DNA of 64,000 nucleotides, from positions 56,229 to 120,228 of the forward strand of contig NZ_JADIJR010000009.1 in assembly GCF_017355365.1 (NCBI RefSeq). Direction: 5' to 3'. The notes under the pieces were generated by a model. That model saw only the letters and a program-made list of their open reading frames with translations. It did no database searches and had not been told where the DNA came from. A program made the position numbers and the translations under genes. Shown piece after piece: positions 25,038 to 32,443 of this stretch. The DNA comes from Microbacterium sp. SD291 (GTDB lineage Bacteria; Actinomycetota; Actinomycetes; Actinomycetales; Microbacteriaceae). Position 1 is the first letter of the stretch. Each line of letters starts with the position of its first letter.

Positions 25038-25414
25038 CGATCGGACGGCTCGCGCTCGCCGCAGGCGTCGCCGTCAGCACCGTGCGGTTCTATGAGAGGC
25101 AGGGGCTCGTCGAACCGGACGAGCGCTCCCGCGCGGGGTATCGCTCCTACACACCGGAGGCGGTGCAGCGGGTGCGGTTCATCCGCCGGGCGCAGCGACT
25201 CGGCTTCACGCTGCGTGAGGTCGGTGACGTCCTGCGGCTCTCCGACCGCCCTGAGCTCATCACGCTCGAGGACGTGGGCGCTCAGGTGGCGGAGAAGATC
25301 AGCGAGCTCGACCAGAAGATCGTCGACCTTCAGCGGGTGCGGGAGGCGCTGCGGCTGCTCGTCGCGACCGGGCCGGCGCACCCGCGCTGCCCGGTGATCG
25401 AGGCCATCACCTGA
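25034..25414 (+). CDS. MerR-family transcriptional regulator
   Basis: 126 aa: a MerR winged helix (TIGRLALAAGVAVSTVRFYE, RRAQRLGFTLREVGDVLRL) and a long dimerisation helix (about 75-108), ending in HPRCPVIEAIT. Only one cysteine is present, so it is not a classic Hg-type three-Cys sensor; the CPVIEA ending resembles metal- or redox-responsive subgroups. GTG 25034 overlaps the upstream stop. The palindromic 20-nt-spacer promoter at 24556-24587 is its probable site. Confidence 0.9.
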   Translation: MTIGRLALAAGVAVSTVRFYERQGLVEPDERSRAGYRSYTPEAVQRVRFIRRAQRLGFTLREVGDVLRLSDRPELITLEDVGAQVAEKISELDQKIVDLQRVREALRLLVATGPAHPRCPVIEAIT

Positions 25415-25423
25415 CGAGTCGCC

Positions 25424-26236
25424 TCACTGCGCCCGCATGAAATCCTCGGCGGCGCGGACCTGCTCGGCCGAGGGGCGGATGCCGGTGTACAGCACGAACT
25501 GCTCGAGCGCCTGCAGCGTCGCGACCTCAGCGCCGGTGATGACGGTCTTGCCCGCAGCGCGCCCGGCACGGATCAGCGGGGTCTCGGTGGGCAGGGCGAC
25601 GACGTCGAAGACGACGGATGCCGCGGCGATCTGCTCCTCGGTGAAGGAAAGCGCGTGCTCGTCGGCACCGCCCGCCATGCCGATCGGGGTGACGTTCACG
25701 ACGATGTCGGCGGTCTCGCCGGCGGCATCCGCTGTCCACCCGAAGCCGTACAGGGCGGCGAGGGCCTGCCCGTTCTGCTCATTGCGGGCGATGACGGTGA
25801 CGTCGGTGAATCCGGCGTCGCGGAACGCCGCCGCCGTGGCCTTGGCCATCCCGCCCGACCCGCGCAGCAGCACAGACGACGCGGCATCGAGCCCGCCGCG
25901 CTCGATGAGCTGGGCGATCGCGGAGTAGTCGGTGTTGTAGGCGGTGAGCACGCCGTCGTCGTTCACGATCGTGTTCACCGAGTCGATCGCGGTCGCCGAC
26001 GGGTCCATCCTGTCGACGAGCGCGATGACGTCCTCCTTGTAGGGCATCGAGATCGCGCATCCGCGGATGCCGAGTCCGCGGACTCCCGCGATCGCCTGGG
26101 CGAGGTCGGCCGGCGCGAAGGCCTTGTAGATCCAGTTGAGCCCGAGAGCCTCGTACAGGAAGTTGTGGAAGCGCGTGCCGTTGTTGCTCGGTCTGGCCGA
26201 GAGCGAGATGCACAGCGTCATGTCCTTGTTCAGCAT
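25424..26236 (-). CDS. aroE: Shikimate 5-dehydrogenase (AroE family)
   Basis: 270-aa NADP-dependent enzyme reducing 3-dehydroshikimate to shikimate. Substrate-site residues are visible: SLSARPSNNGTRFHNFLYEA, the catalytic lysine in ISMPYKED and the aspartate in YNTDYSA. The nucleotide loop is RGSGGMAKAT. Its first residues (SLSARPSNNGT rather than the usual GxPixHSxSP) are atypical, as in AroE-like paralogues that act on quinate or related acids, so biosynthetic aroE is not certain. ATG 26236 is preferred over GTG 26242. Standing alone, away from other aro genes, also favours a paralogue. Confidence 0.85.
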   Translation of the reverse strand: MLNKDMTLCISLSARPSNNGTRFHNFLYEALGLNWIYKAFAPADLAQAIAGVRGLGIRGCAISMPYKEDVIALVDRMDPSATAIDSVNTIVNDDGVLTAYNTDYSAIAQLIERGGLDAASSVLLRGSGGMAKATAAAFRDAGFTDVTVIARNEQNGQALAALYGFGWTADAAGETADIVVNVTPIGMAGGADEHALSFTEEQIAAASVVFDVVALPTETPLIRAGRAAGKTVITGAEVATLQALEQFVLYTGIRPSAEQVRAAEDFMRAQ

Positions 26237-26308
26237 TGTCACCCCGTCAGGCTACGACCTGTCCGTGGATTTCGGCCTCTGACCGGGCGAGATGGCCGTC
26301 TCGGAAAA

Positions 26309-26353
26309 TTGTCCCCCATATGGGGGACAAAAGCATTGCGGAGGGGGTATGCT
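26309..26353 (+). promoter_or_regulatory. 22-bp palindrome overlapping a promoter upstream of the cold-shock gene
   Basis: A perfect 22-bp palindrome spans 26309-26330; its half-site is TTGTCCCCCAT. Its right arm supplies GGGACA (26324-26329) as a possible -35, with TATGCT (26348-26353) as -10 after 18 nt. Transcription from here would give a leader of about 220 nt before csp, and long leaders are normal for cold-shock mRNAs. The roughly 345 bases 26237-26582 hold no gene I can support; this site and the leader are all I see there. Confidence 0.55.
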
Positions 26354-26582
26354 GTACGTGACGCACCCTCCGGTCGTCTTCGGCCCTCATCGCTCCCCCC
26401 GCGGTGAGGGCCACACCATTTTCCGGGCGGCTTCACCACGCGCGGTGCGTCCGACGGTCACAGCTCGTGCAACATTTCTGTTACGGGCTGGAGACACCTA
26501 TTCCGCTCAGCCCCTGCTCCACTAGCGTTAGCGATGTCGGTGCATCCTGCGTCGGCTTCTTTTCCAGCAGAACAGGCAGTAC

Positions 26583-26789
26583 ATGAGCACCCAGGGCACG
26601 GTCAAGTGGTTCAACTCGGAGAAGGGCTTCGGCTTCATCTCCCCCGACGACGGCGGCGCTGACGTCTTCGCGCACTACTCCGCCATCGCATCATCCGGCT
26701 ACCGGTCTCTCGAAGAGAACCAGCGAGTCGAGTTCGATGTCGCGCAGGGCCCCAAGGGCCTGCAGGCCGAGAACATCCGTCCGCTCTGA
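26583..26789 (+). CDS. Cold-shock protein (CspA family)
   Basis: 68-aa OB-fold nucleic-acid chaperone, the usual length. RNA-binding motifs RNP1 (KGFGFI) and RNP2 (VFAHYS; the common form is VFVHFS) are in place after the typical start [10 protein letters not shown]. It melts mRNA secondary structure and may be induced by cold or growth changes. ATG 26583 has only a weak AGGCAG upstream. Monocistronic, with a hairpin terminator after it. Confidence 0.97.
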   Translation: MSTQGTVKWFNSEKGFGFISPDDGGADVFAHYSAIASSGYRSLEENQRVEFDVAQGPKGLQAENIRPL

Positions 26790-26803
26790 CGCGGACAGAC
26801 ACC

Positions 26804-26852
26804 GAACTCCCCGACCGGTCCGCGCTTCTGCGCGGCATCCGGCGGGGAGTTC
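26804..26852 (+). terminator. Terminator after the cold-shock gene
   Basis: 10-bp outer stem (26804-26813 with 26843-26852, GAACTCCCCG) enclosing an inner CGCGC/GCGCG hairpin. It lies 15 nt after the csp stop and before the convergent HAD gene. Confidence 0.65.
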
Positions 26853-26903
26853 TGTGCTTCTCGCGGGGCTGAGCTGAGCTTCTTGCCGAGGTGATCGCCG
26901 GGC

Positions 26904-27569
26904 TCAGCCCAGCAGCAGAGCGCGCAGCTCGTCGGCGGTCGACACCCGGAACGCGGCATCGTCGCCCTCGTGCGGCTCGCTGAAGCCCCACTCGACGAAG
27001 ACCACCGGCACGTCGTTCGCGTTGCCACCGGTCACGTCGTGGTGCCGGTCGCCGATCAGCACCGGCCGCGAGGTGTCGGCGCCCCGGTCGCGCAGGCGCC
27101 GCAGCGCCTCCACGACGATGTCGGACTTCGACGCGAGCGTCGCCTCATCCGGGGTGGCGCCGACCGTGGTGAGGAAGTACGGTCGCAGCTCGAAGTGGTC
27201 GATGATGGCGTCGACCTGGTTCTCGGGCTTCGAGCTCGCCGTCGCCTGCGGGACGCCGGCCGCGTGCATGTCGCGGATCATGTCGGCCACACCGGGGTAG
27301 GTCACGACGTCGGTCGTGTACCCGTCGGCCTTGCCGAGGGTGCGATAGAACGCGACCGCCTCGGCGCTCTCGTCTGCGGTCATCCCGGCCTGCTCCTGGA
27401 ACGACTGGAACATCGGCGGGCCGATCCAGTGGATCAGGTCCTCGCGGGTGGGCGCCGGCTTCCCGAAGTGGGTGAGTGCGACGTTCAGGCGACGGAGGAT
27501 GCCGATCGACGCGTCGGCGATCGTGCCGTCGAGGTCCCACAGCACGCAGGAGAAGGGGGAGTGAGCCAT
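26904..27569 (-). CDS. HAD-superfamily phosphatase (Gph/PGP-like)
   Basis: 221-aa cytosolic hydrolase with HAD motifs in order: I LWDLDGTIAD (nucleophile Asp), II ATASSKPE, III lysine in the ASKSDIV region, IV GDRHHDVTGG. The helical cap after motif I is of the phosphoglycolate phosphatase type. Substrate unknown. ATG 27569 has GGGAGG 3-4 nt upstream. It may be co-transcribed with nucS, which lies 67 nt upstream. Confidence 0.9.
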   Translation of the reverse strand: MAHSPFSCVLWDLDGTIADASIGILRRLNVALTHFGKPAPTREDLIHWIGPPMFQSFQEQAGMTADESAEAVAFYRTLGKADGYTTDVVTYPGVADMIRDMHAAGVPQATASSKPENQVDAIIDHFELRPYFLTTVGATPDEATLASKSDIVVEALRRLRDRGADTSRPVLIGDRHHDVTGGNANDVPVVFVEWGFSEPHEGDDAAFRVSTADELRALLLG

Positions 27570-27636
27570 GCCTCCCAGCCTATGGGCAGCGGATGCCGGG
27601 CCCCGGCGCGAAGTCGCGGGCGTCGGCGCAGGACGA

Positions 27637-28332
27637 TCAGAACAGCCGGGGGATGCCCGACTCGATGCCCTTCATGTCGTCGTAGTCGAGCACCAGGCAG
27701 CGGATGCCGCGGTCCTCGGCGAGCACGCGCGCCTGCGGCTTGATCTCCTGCGCGGCGAACACGCCCTGCACGGGGGAGAGGTGCGGGTCGCGGCCGAGCA
27801 GCTCGAGGTAGCGCGTGAGCTGCTCCACGCCGTCGATGTCGCCGCGGCGCTTCACCTCGACGGCGATGGCGACGCCCGCGGCATCCCGCACGAGCAGGTC
27901 GACCGGGCCGATCGCCGTCGGATACTCGCGCCGCACCAGGGTGGCGCCGTCGGAGATGAGATCCACCTGCTCGGCGAGGAGACGCTGCAGGTCGGCCTCG
28001 ACGCCGTCCTTCTGCAGCCCGGGGTCGAGGCCCAGGTCGTGGTTCGAGTCGTGGATGATCTCGTAGATCTGCACGCGGAGCGCGTCGCCGGTCTTCTTGT
28101 GCGTGACGCGCCAGACCTCGACGACGCCGGCGAGCGACTCCTCCTCGCCCGGCTCCTCGGGTGAGAGCGAGCAGGGCGGGCTCATCCAGTTCAGCGGCTT
28201 GTAGCTGCCGCCGTCGGAGTGCACGAGCAGACTCCCGTCTCCCTTGTGCACCAGCAGACGCGTGGCGAGAGGGAGGTGGGCATTGAGCCGCCCGGTGTAA
28301 TCGACGGAGCAGCGGGCGATGACGAGACGCAC
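27637..28332 (-). CDS. nucS: Mismatch-specific endonuclease NucS (EndoMS)
   Basis: 231 aa, the family length. NucS replaces MutS/MutL mismatch repair in many actinobacteria by cutting both strands at G-T, G-G and T-T mispairs. The N-terminal dimerisation domain starts [16 protein letters not shown]; the C-terminal RecB-like nuclease carries GPVDLLVRD and [20 protein letters not shown] (catalytic Asp, Glu, Lys). The start is GTG 28332. It likely depends on the beta clamp for activity. Confidence 0.95.
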   Translation of the reverse strand: MRLVIARCSVDYTGRLNAHLPLATRLLVHKGDGSLLVHSDGGSYKPLNWMSPPCSLSPEEPGEEESLAGVVEVWRVTHKKTGDALRVQIYEIIHDSNHDLGLDPGLQKDGVEADLQRLLAEQVDLISDGATLVRREYPTAIGPVDLLVRDAAGVAIAVEVKRRGDIDGVEQLTRYLELLGRDPHLSPVQGVFAAQEIKPQARVLAEDRGIRCLVLDYDDMKGIESGIPRLF

Positions 28333-28341
28333 CCGTCGAGC

Positions 28342-29568
28342 CTACTTCGTCGCGGGCGCCATCTCGTCCTCGCGGAGCGGTCGGGCCGAAGCAGAGAACA
28401 GACCGGACAGGGCGGCCAGCACCACCAGGATGAACAGGGTGTTCAGCAGGCCCAGGTGCTCGCTGATGAACCCCAGCACCGGCGGGCCGCCGAGGAAGGC
28501 GACGTACCCGATGGTCGCGGCGGCGCTGACCCGCGCGGCGGCCTTGGCCGGGTCGTCGGCCGCGGCGGACATGCCGAGGGGGAAGCCGAGCGAGGCGCCG
28601 ATGCCCCACAGCGCCGCACCCGCGAACACCAGCGGCGTGCTGGGGGCGAGGATGAACAGCAGGATGCCGGCCGCCGCCGTGACCGCGAGGATCCGCAGCA
28701 CGACGACGCGGCCGAAGCGGTCGACCAGCGGGCCGCCGAACAGCCGGACCACGGTCATCGCGACTGAGAATGTGGCGAGGGCCGCCGCCCCGGCGACAGG
28801 CCCTGCGCCGTGGTCCTCGGAGACGCCGAGAGCCAGCCAGTCGTTGGCGCCGCCCTCGGCGAAGGACATGCCGAGCATCACGATGCCGAGTGCGTAGGTG
28901 CGCGGCTCCCGCCACGCCTCCATCGCCACATGCATCCGCTCGCGCCAGTGCGGCTTCTCGTGCGGAGCCGGATCGAGCGCGGCCTCGCGAGAGGGCACGT
29001 TCAGGAAGCACACGACGGCGGCCACGACGATCATGACGGCGATGACCGCGGTGTGCAGTGCCACGTCTGCACCGAGCTGCACGGCGAGGGCGCCGAAGCC
29101 CGCGCCGATCACCGTGCCGAAGCTGAAGAATGCGTGGAACACCGGCAGGATCGTCTTGCTCATCTGCTGCTCGATCGCGGTGGCCTCGACGTTCATCATC
29201 ACGTCGAGCGAGCCGTTGCCGAGGCCGAACAGCACCAGGCCGACCACGACGATCGGCAGCGACCCGACGACGTTCGTGCCGACGCCGATCAGTGCGACGC
29301 CCGCGGCGAAGCACAGCATCGTGACGAGCATCCCGACGCGCGCGCCGGTCCGCGCCATCACCGCGGGGCTCGTCGAGATGCCGACGATCGACGAGATGCC
29401 CATCGCCAGCAGCAGCAGGCCCATCTGAGCGTTGTCGATGTCGAGACCGAGCTTGATGTCAGGCACCCGCGACGCCCACGTCGCGATCGAGAGGCCGCTG
29501 GCGAGGAAGATCGCGAAGATCGCGGCACGCCACCGGACGAACTGTGAGCGGGTGAGTGCGGTATCCAT
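28342..29568 (-). CDS. MFS transporter (YbjJ-like)
   Basis: 408 aa with about twelve transmembrane segments; the start SGLSIATWASRVPDIKLGLD and later GNGSLDVMMNVEA match the YbjJ-like MFS group, some of which take up sugars. ATG 29568 lies 7 nt after a TAGGCT box, so a leaderless mRNA is likely. It is divergent from a LacI regulator, with a palindromic operator between. The substrate cannot be read from sequence. Confidence 0.9.
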   Translation of the reverse strand: MDTALTRSQFVRWRAAIFAIFLASGLSIATWASRVPDIKLGLDIDNAQMGLLLLAMGISSIVGISTSPAVMARTGARVGMLVTMLCFAAGVALIGVGTNVVGSLPIVVVGLVLFGLGNGSLDVMMNVEATAIEQQMSKTILPVFHAFFSFGTVIGAGFGALAVQLGADVALHTAVIAVMIVVAAVVCFLNVPSREAALDPAPHEKPHWRERMHVAMEAWREPRTYALGIVMLGMSFAEGGANDWLALGVSEDHGAGPVAGAAALATFSVAMTVVRLFGGPLVDRFGRVVVLRILAVTAAAGILLFILAPSTPLVFAGAALWGIGASLGFPLGMSAAADDPAKAAARVSAAATIGYVAFLGGPPVLGFISEHLGLLNTLFILVVLAALSGLFSASARPLREDEMAPATK

Positions 29569-29575
29569 GTCGCAC

Positions 29576-29621
29576 AGCCTATCGAATCGATTCGAGCCTT
29601 TGAAACCAGGGGAGCTATCCT
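29576..29621. promoter_or_regulatory. Divergent promoters with LacI-type operator
   Basis: A 14-bp perfect palindrome TCGAATCGATTCGA (29582-29595) has the central CG usual for LacI operators. It abuts the minus-strand -10 TAGGCT (29581-29576) and overlaps the -35 region for the plus-strand -10 TATCCT (29616-29621). Both -10 boxes are 6-7 nt from start codons, so one bound regulator could shut both leaderless promoters. Confidence 0.7.
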
Positions 29622-29627
29622 CGGAGT

Positions 29628-30695
29628 ATGACCAGTCAGGAGACCCCGCGCCGGGCGACCATCGCCGACGTCGCGCGCGCGGCCGGCGTGGCGACGTCGA
29701 CCGCGTCCGTCGTGTTCAGCGGCAAGGCGAAGGTGGCGACGGCGACCCGCGAGCGGGTGCTCGCCGCGGCCGCCGAACTCGGCTATTCAGGTCCCGATCC
29801 GCGCGCGGCGTCGCTGCGTCGCGGCCGCAGCGGCATCGTGGCCGTCGTGCTCGAGGGGCATCTCCGCGCCGCGTTCCTCGATCCTGTGACGACCGCGATG
29901 ATGGACGGGCTCACCGACGGACTGGCCGACCTCAGCGCCGGCATCCTGCTGATGCGAGACGACCCGGGGGAGAGCGACACCGCGCCGCTCGCGAACGCAC
30001 CGGTCGACGCGGTCGTGCTGATCGGATGCTCCGGGCGCACCAGGACATCGCTCGAGATCGTCCGCGGGCGCGGGCTGCCCGTGGTCGTGATCGAGGGCGA
30101 CGCCGGCGAGGGCATCCCGCGGATCTCCTTGGACAACGCGGCCGCCGCCGCGGACGTCGCGCGTCATGTGCGCGATCTCGGCCACACCGAGGTCGCGCTC
30201 GTGACGCTGCACCTCGACGCCGCCCGCGAGCGCGGCGCCGTGACGCCAGCGCGCCTCGACGCGGCCACGGTCGAGGTCACGATCGACCGCCTCGCCGGGA
30301 TGAGGTCGATCTTCCCGGACGCGCCCGCGATCTCCGCGGCGGGGAGCCTGATCGATGAGGGACTCCTCGTCGGGCGGATGCTGCTGGCGGATGCCGAGAA
30401 CCGCCCCACCGCCGTGCTCGCCCAGAGCGACCTGCTGGCGGTCGGCGTGATGCGGGCGGCGGAGGAGCTCGGACTCCGCGTCCCCGAGGATCTGTCGGTG
30501 GCCGGCTTCGACGGGATCGCCGTCGACGGGCTCGGCGGTCCGGTGCTGACGACCAGCGTGCAGCCGGCCGTCGAGAAGGGGCGCGCTGCGGGGGAGCAGG
30601 TGGCGAGGATGCTGCGAGGTGAGCAGGGGATCACCCAGAACCTCACCTGCCGCTTCCGCGCAGGCACGACGACGGCGCCGCCGCCCGTCCACTGA
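29628..30695 (+). CDS. LacI-family transcriptional regulator
   Basis: 355 aa: HTH TIADVARAAGVATSTASVVF and hinge, then a two-lobed sensor domain (AVVLEGHLRAAFLDPVTTAM; AVLAQSDLLAVGVMRAAEEL; SVAGFDGIAVDGLGGPVLTT). Probably represses the adjacent MFS gene and itself through the palindrome at 29582-29595. ATG 29628 is 6 nt after TATCCT; a CGGAG also sits just upstream. Confidence 0.93.
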   Translation: MTSQETPRRATIADVARAAGVATSTASVVFSGKAKVATATRERVLAAAAELGYSGPDPRAASLRRGRSGIVAVVLEGHLRAAFLDPVTTAMMDGLTDGLADLSAGILLMRDDPGESDTAPLANAPVDAVVLIGCSGRTRTSLEIVRGRGLPVVVIEGDAGEGIPRISLDNAAAAADVARHVRDLGHTEVALVTLHLDAARERGAVTPARLDAATVEVTIDRLAGMRSIFPDAPAISAAGSLIDEGLLVGRMLLADAENRPTAVLAQSDLLAVGVMRAAEELGLRVPEDLSVAGFDGIAVDGLGGPVLTTSVQPAVEKGRAAGEQVARMLRGEQGITQNLTCRFRAGTTTAPPPVH

Positions 30696-30730
30696 GCGCT
30701 CGTCGTCCCCCGCGGCTCCGCCCCCACCAG

Positions 30731-30795
30731 CCCGCGAGACTTCGCAAATGTCACGTTTTCCGCGGGATTTCGAGACATTTGTGAAGTCTCGCGGG
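30731..30795. terminator. Long hairpin between convergent genes
   Basis: 22-nt arms (30731-30752 with 30774-30795) pair at 21 of 22 positions, the exception being a G-U wobble; the loop is 21 nt. It lies between the stops of the LacI gene and the minus-strand membrane gene, so it can end transcription both ways. Its length and loop suggest a repetitive palindromic element rather than a plain terminator. Confidence 0.6.
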
Positions 30796-30813
30796 CCGGG
30801 GCGGCGGGAGAGA

Positions 30814-32307
30814 TCAGGTGTGCGGGGGGCCCAGGGGCAGCGTGACGTCGCCGAAGTCCAGGATCCGGTAGCGCCCGCAGTCGACGATCTCGTCAGGCAG
30901 CGCGGCCACCGGGAGATCCCACCGGACGGTCTGCGCATCCTCGAGCAGGAACGACACCTCGCCGGCCCGGAAGTCGCTCCGGTCCACGAGCCAGGCGTAG
31001 CCGTTCAGGCGATGGTCGACCTGCACGAGCTGCTCCGGTGCCTCGAGGTGCGCCTTCGGAAGGCGCACGGTCCAGAACTGGCCGGCACCGGTGCGCCCGG
31101 AGTCGCTCACCCAGTCGACCACGCACGCGAGGTCGGGATCAGGTTCCTGGGCGGCGGCGAGCCGCGGCACGCTGAGCCCGCCGCCGACGAGCACCAGCAG
31201 CGCGGCGGCGGCGGCGAGTGCGCGCGACACGCGTCTGGGCATCCGCACCGCTTCCGGATGCGCGACCAGGGCGAGCAGCGGGGCGAACGCGACCGGCTGC
31301 AGGTAGCGTGCGGCGTGGGTGCCGAGTGCGACCGCGCCGATCACGACCAGCAGCGGCAGCATCCATCCGGAGGCGGCCACGAGGCGGGGGCCAGGGGTGC
31401 GCGCCCGGACCGTCTGCCGGATCGCGACCAGGATGAGTGCGAGCGCGAGAATGCAGCCGACGACGCCCGGCGGAGTCGAGAGGCGATCGCCGACGAGGCC
31501 CGAGTAGTAGACGATCGACTGCGTCCACTCGGCGGGCCGCGCGTAACCCGCGCCCGTATTGGCTATCCATGCCGCGAACGGAATGCGTCCGGCGAAGCCG
31601 ATCGCCGTGCCCGCGATCAGCGCCGCCATCAGGCCGAGGGGGAGCCGCCGGCCTGATCGCAGCATCGCAAGGGCGAGCAGCACGGTGAGCGGGGCTGTCG
31701 CCCATGCCGCGAAGAGCGGATTCGTGAGGGTCGCCACTGCGGCGACCGCCGCCACAGCCGTGATCAGCCCCGGTTTCGAGCGCGATCCGTCGAGCGTCCG
31801 CCGCATCAGGCCGACCACGGCGATCACCGCGATCACGGTCGACGAGTAGTACGTCGTGGTGAGCAGCAGCGACGACAGCTCGAGTGCGTCACGCGACGCC
31901 GAGACCTCGGTGATCGCGAGCATCCCGAACGCCGTCAGGGCGCCGAGCGACCAGGCGACCGGCGCGAGTCCCGCCCGGCGTCGGCCCGCGGCCAGACGGA
32001 GTGCGCCGTACAGCGCGATGACGTTCACGACGGCGTTCGCCGCGAGCAGGCCGTCGAGATCGAGGGGGAGGAGCGCACCGAGAGCCGCGAACAGCGCCGT
32101 CTCCGGCAGGAACAGCACGCTGGACATCGCCCAGTCCGGCGGATGCCCGGCGGCAAGCGACTGCGCGAACATCGCCACGACCAGCGAATCCCCGTCGCGG
32201 AAGAGCAGGCCGGCCCGCGGGGACGCCGACACCTGCGCCGTGACGAGGATCGCGATGGCCGCCGCACCGCTCCACCCGGCGATCTCCCGCACCCACGCGC
32301 GCTGCAT
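30814..32307 (-). CDS. Polytopic membrane protein of unknown function
   Basis: 497 aa with about ten hydrophobic segments and a C-terminal soluble part (about residues 390-497; CVVDWVSDSGRTGAGQFWTV). An early loop with RDGDSLVVAMFAQSLAAG and the overall layout resemble GT-C-fold glycosyltransferases or mannosyltransferase-like proteins, but no diagnostic motif is sure. ATG 32307 is chosen as the first Met before the first helix; the frame is open further upstream only over the start of the Mrp operon. Divergent from mrpA. Confidence 0.8.
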   Translation of the reverse strand: MQRAWVREIAGWSGAAAIAILVTAQVSASPRAGLLFRDGDSLVVAMFAQSLAAGHPPDWAMSSVLFLPETALFAALGALLPLDLDGLLAANAVVNVIALYGALRLAAGRRRAGLAPVAWSLGALTAFGMLAITEVSASRDALELSSLLLTTTYYSSTVIAVIAVVGLMRRTLDGSRSKPGLITAVAAVAAVATLTNPLFAAWATAPLTVLLALAMLRSGRRLPLGLMAALIAGTAIGFAGRIPFAAWIANTGAGYARPAEWTQSIVYYSGLVGDRLSTPPGVVGCILALALILVAIRQTVRARTPGPRLVAASGWMLPLLVVIGAVALGTHAARYLQPVAFAPLLALVAHPEAVRMPRRVSRALAAAAALLVLVGGGLSVPRLAAAQEPDPDLACVVDWVSDSGRTGAGQFWTVRLPKAHLEAPEQLVQVDHRLNGYAWLVDRSDFRAGEVSFLLEDAQTVRWDLPVAALPDEIVDCGRYRILDFGDVTLPLGPPHT

Positions 32308-32443
32308 GCGACCACTCTCGCATGCCGCCGGAGCCGTCCGGACGAGCCCTTTTCGCCCGCATGCGCGGAATCGTGCCGGTAAACTGGACGGACACCCGCC
32401 CGCCTGAGCCGCAAAGCCGACGAGCCCCGAGGGAGCCCTGCAC

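Noticed and set aside
26292..26586. Short plus-strand frames between aroE and the cold-shock gene.
   Set aside because: They run through the palindrome and leader, have no ribosome-binding site and no coding-like composition.
32375..32443. GCCGCAAAGCC in the leader of the Mrp operon recalled the core of the cyclic-di-GMP class I riboswitch.
   Set aside because: The other conserved elements of that riboswitch (the GGCAAACC-like stretch and the second stem with tetraloop and receptor) cannot be found around it; one short match is not enough.
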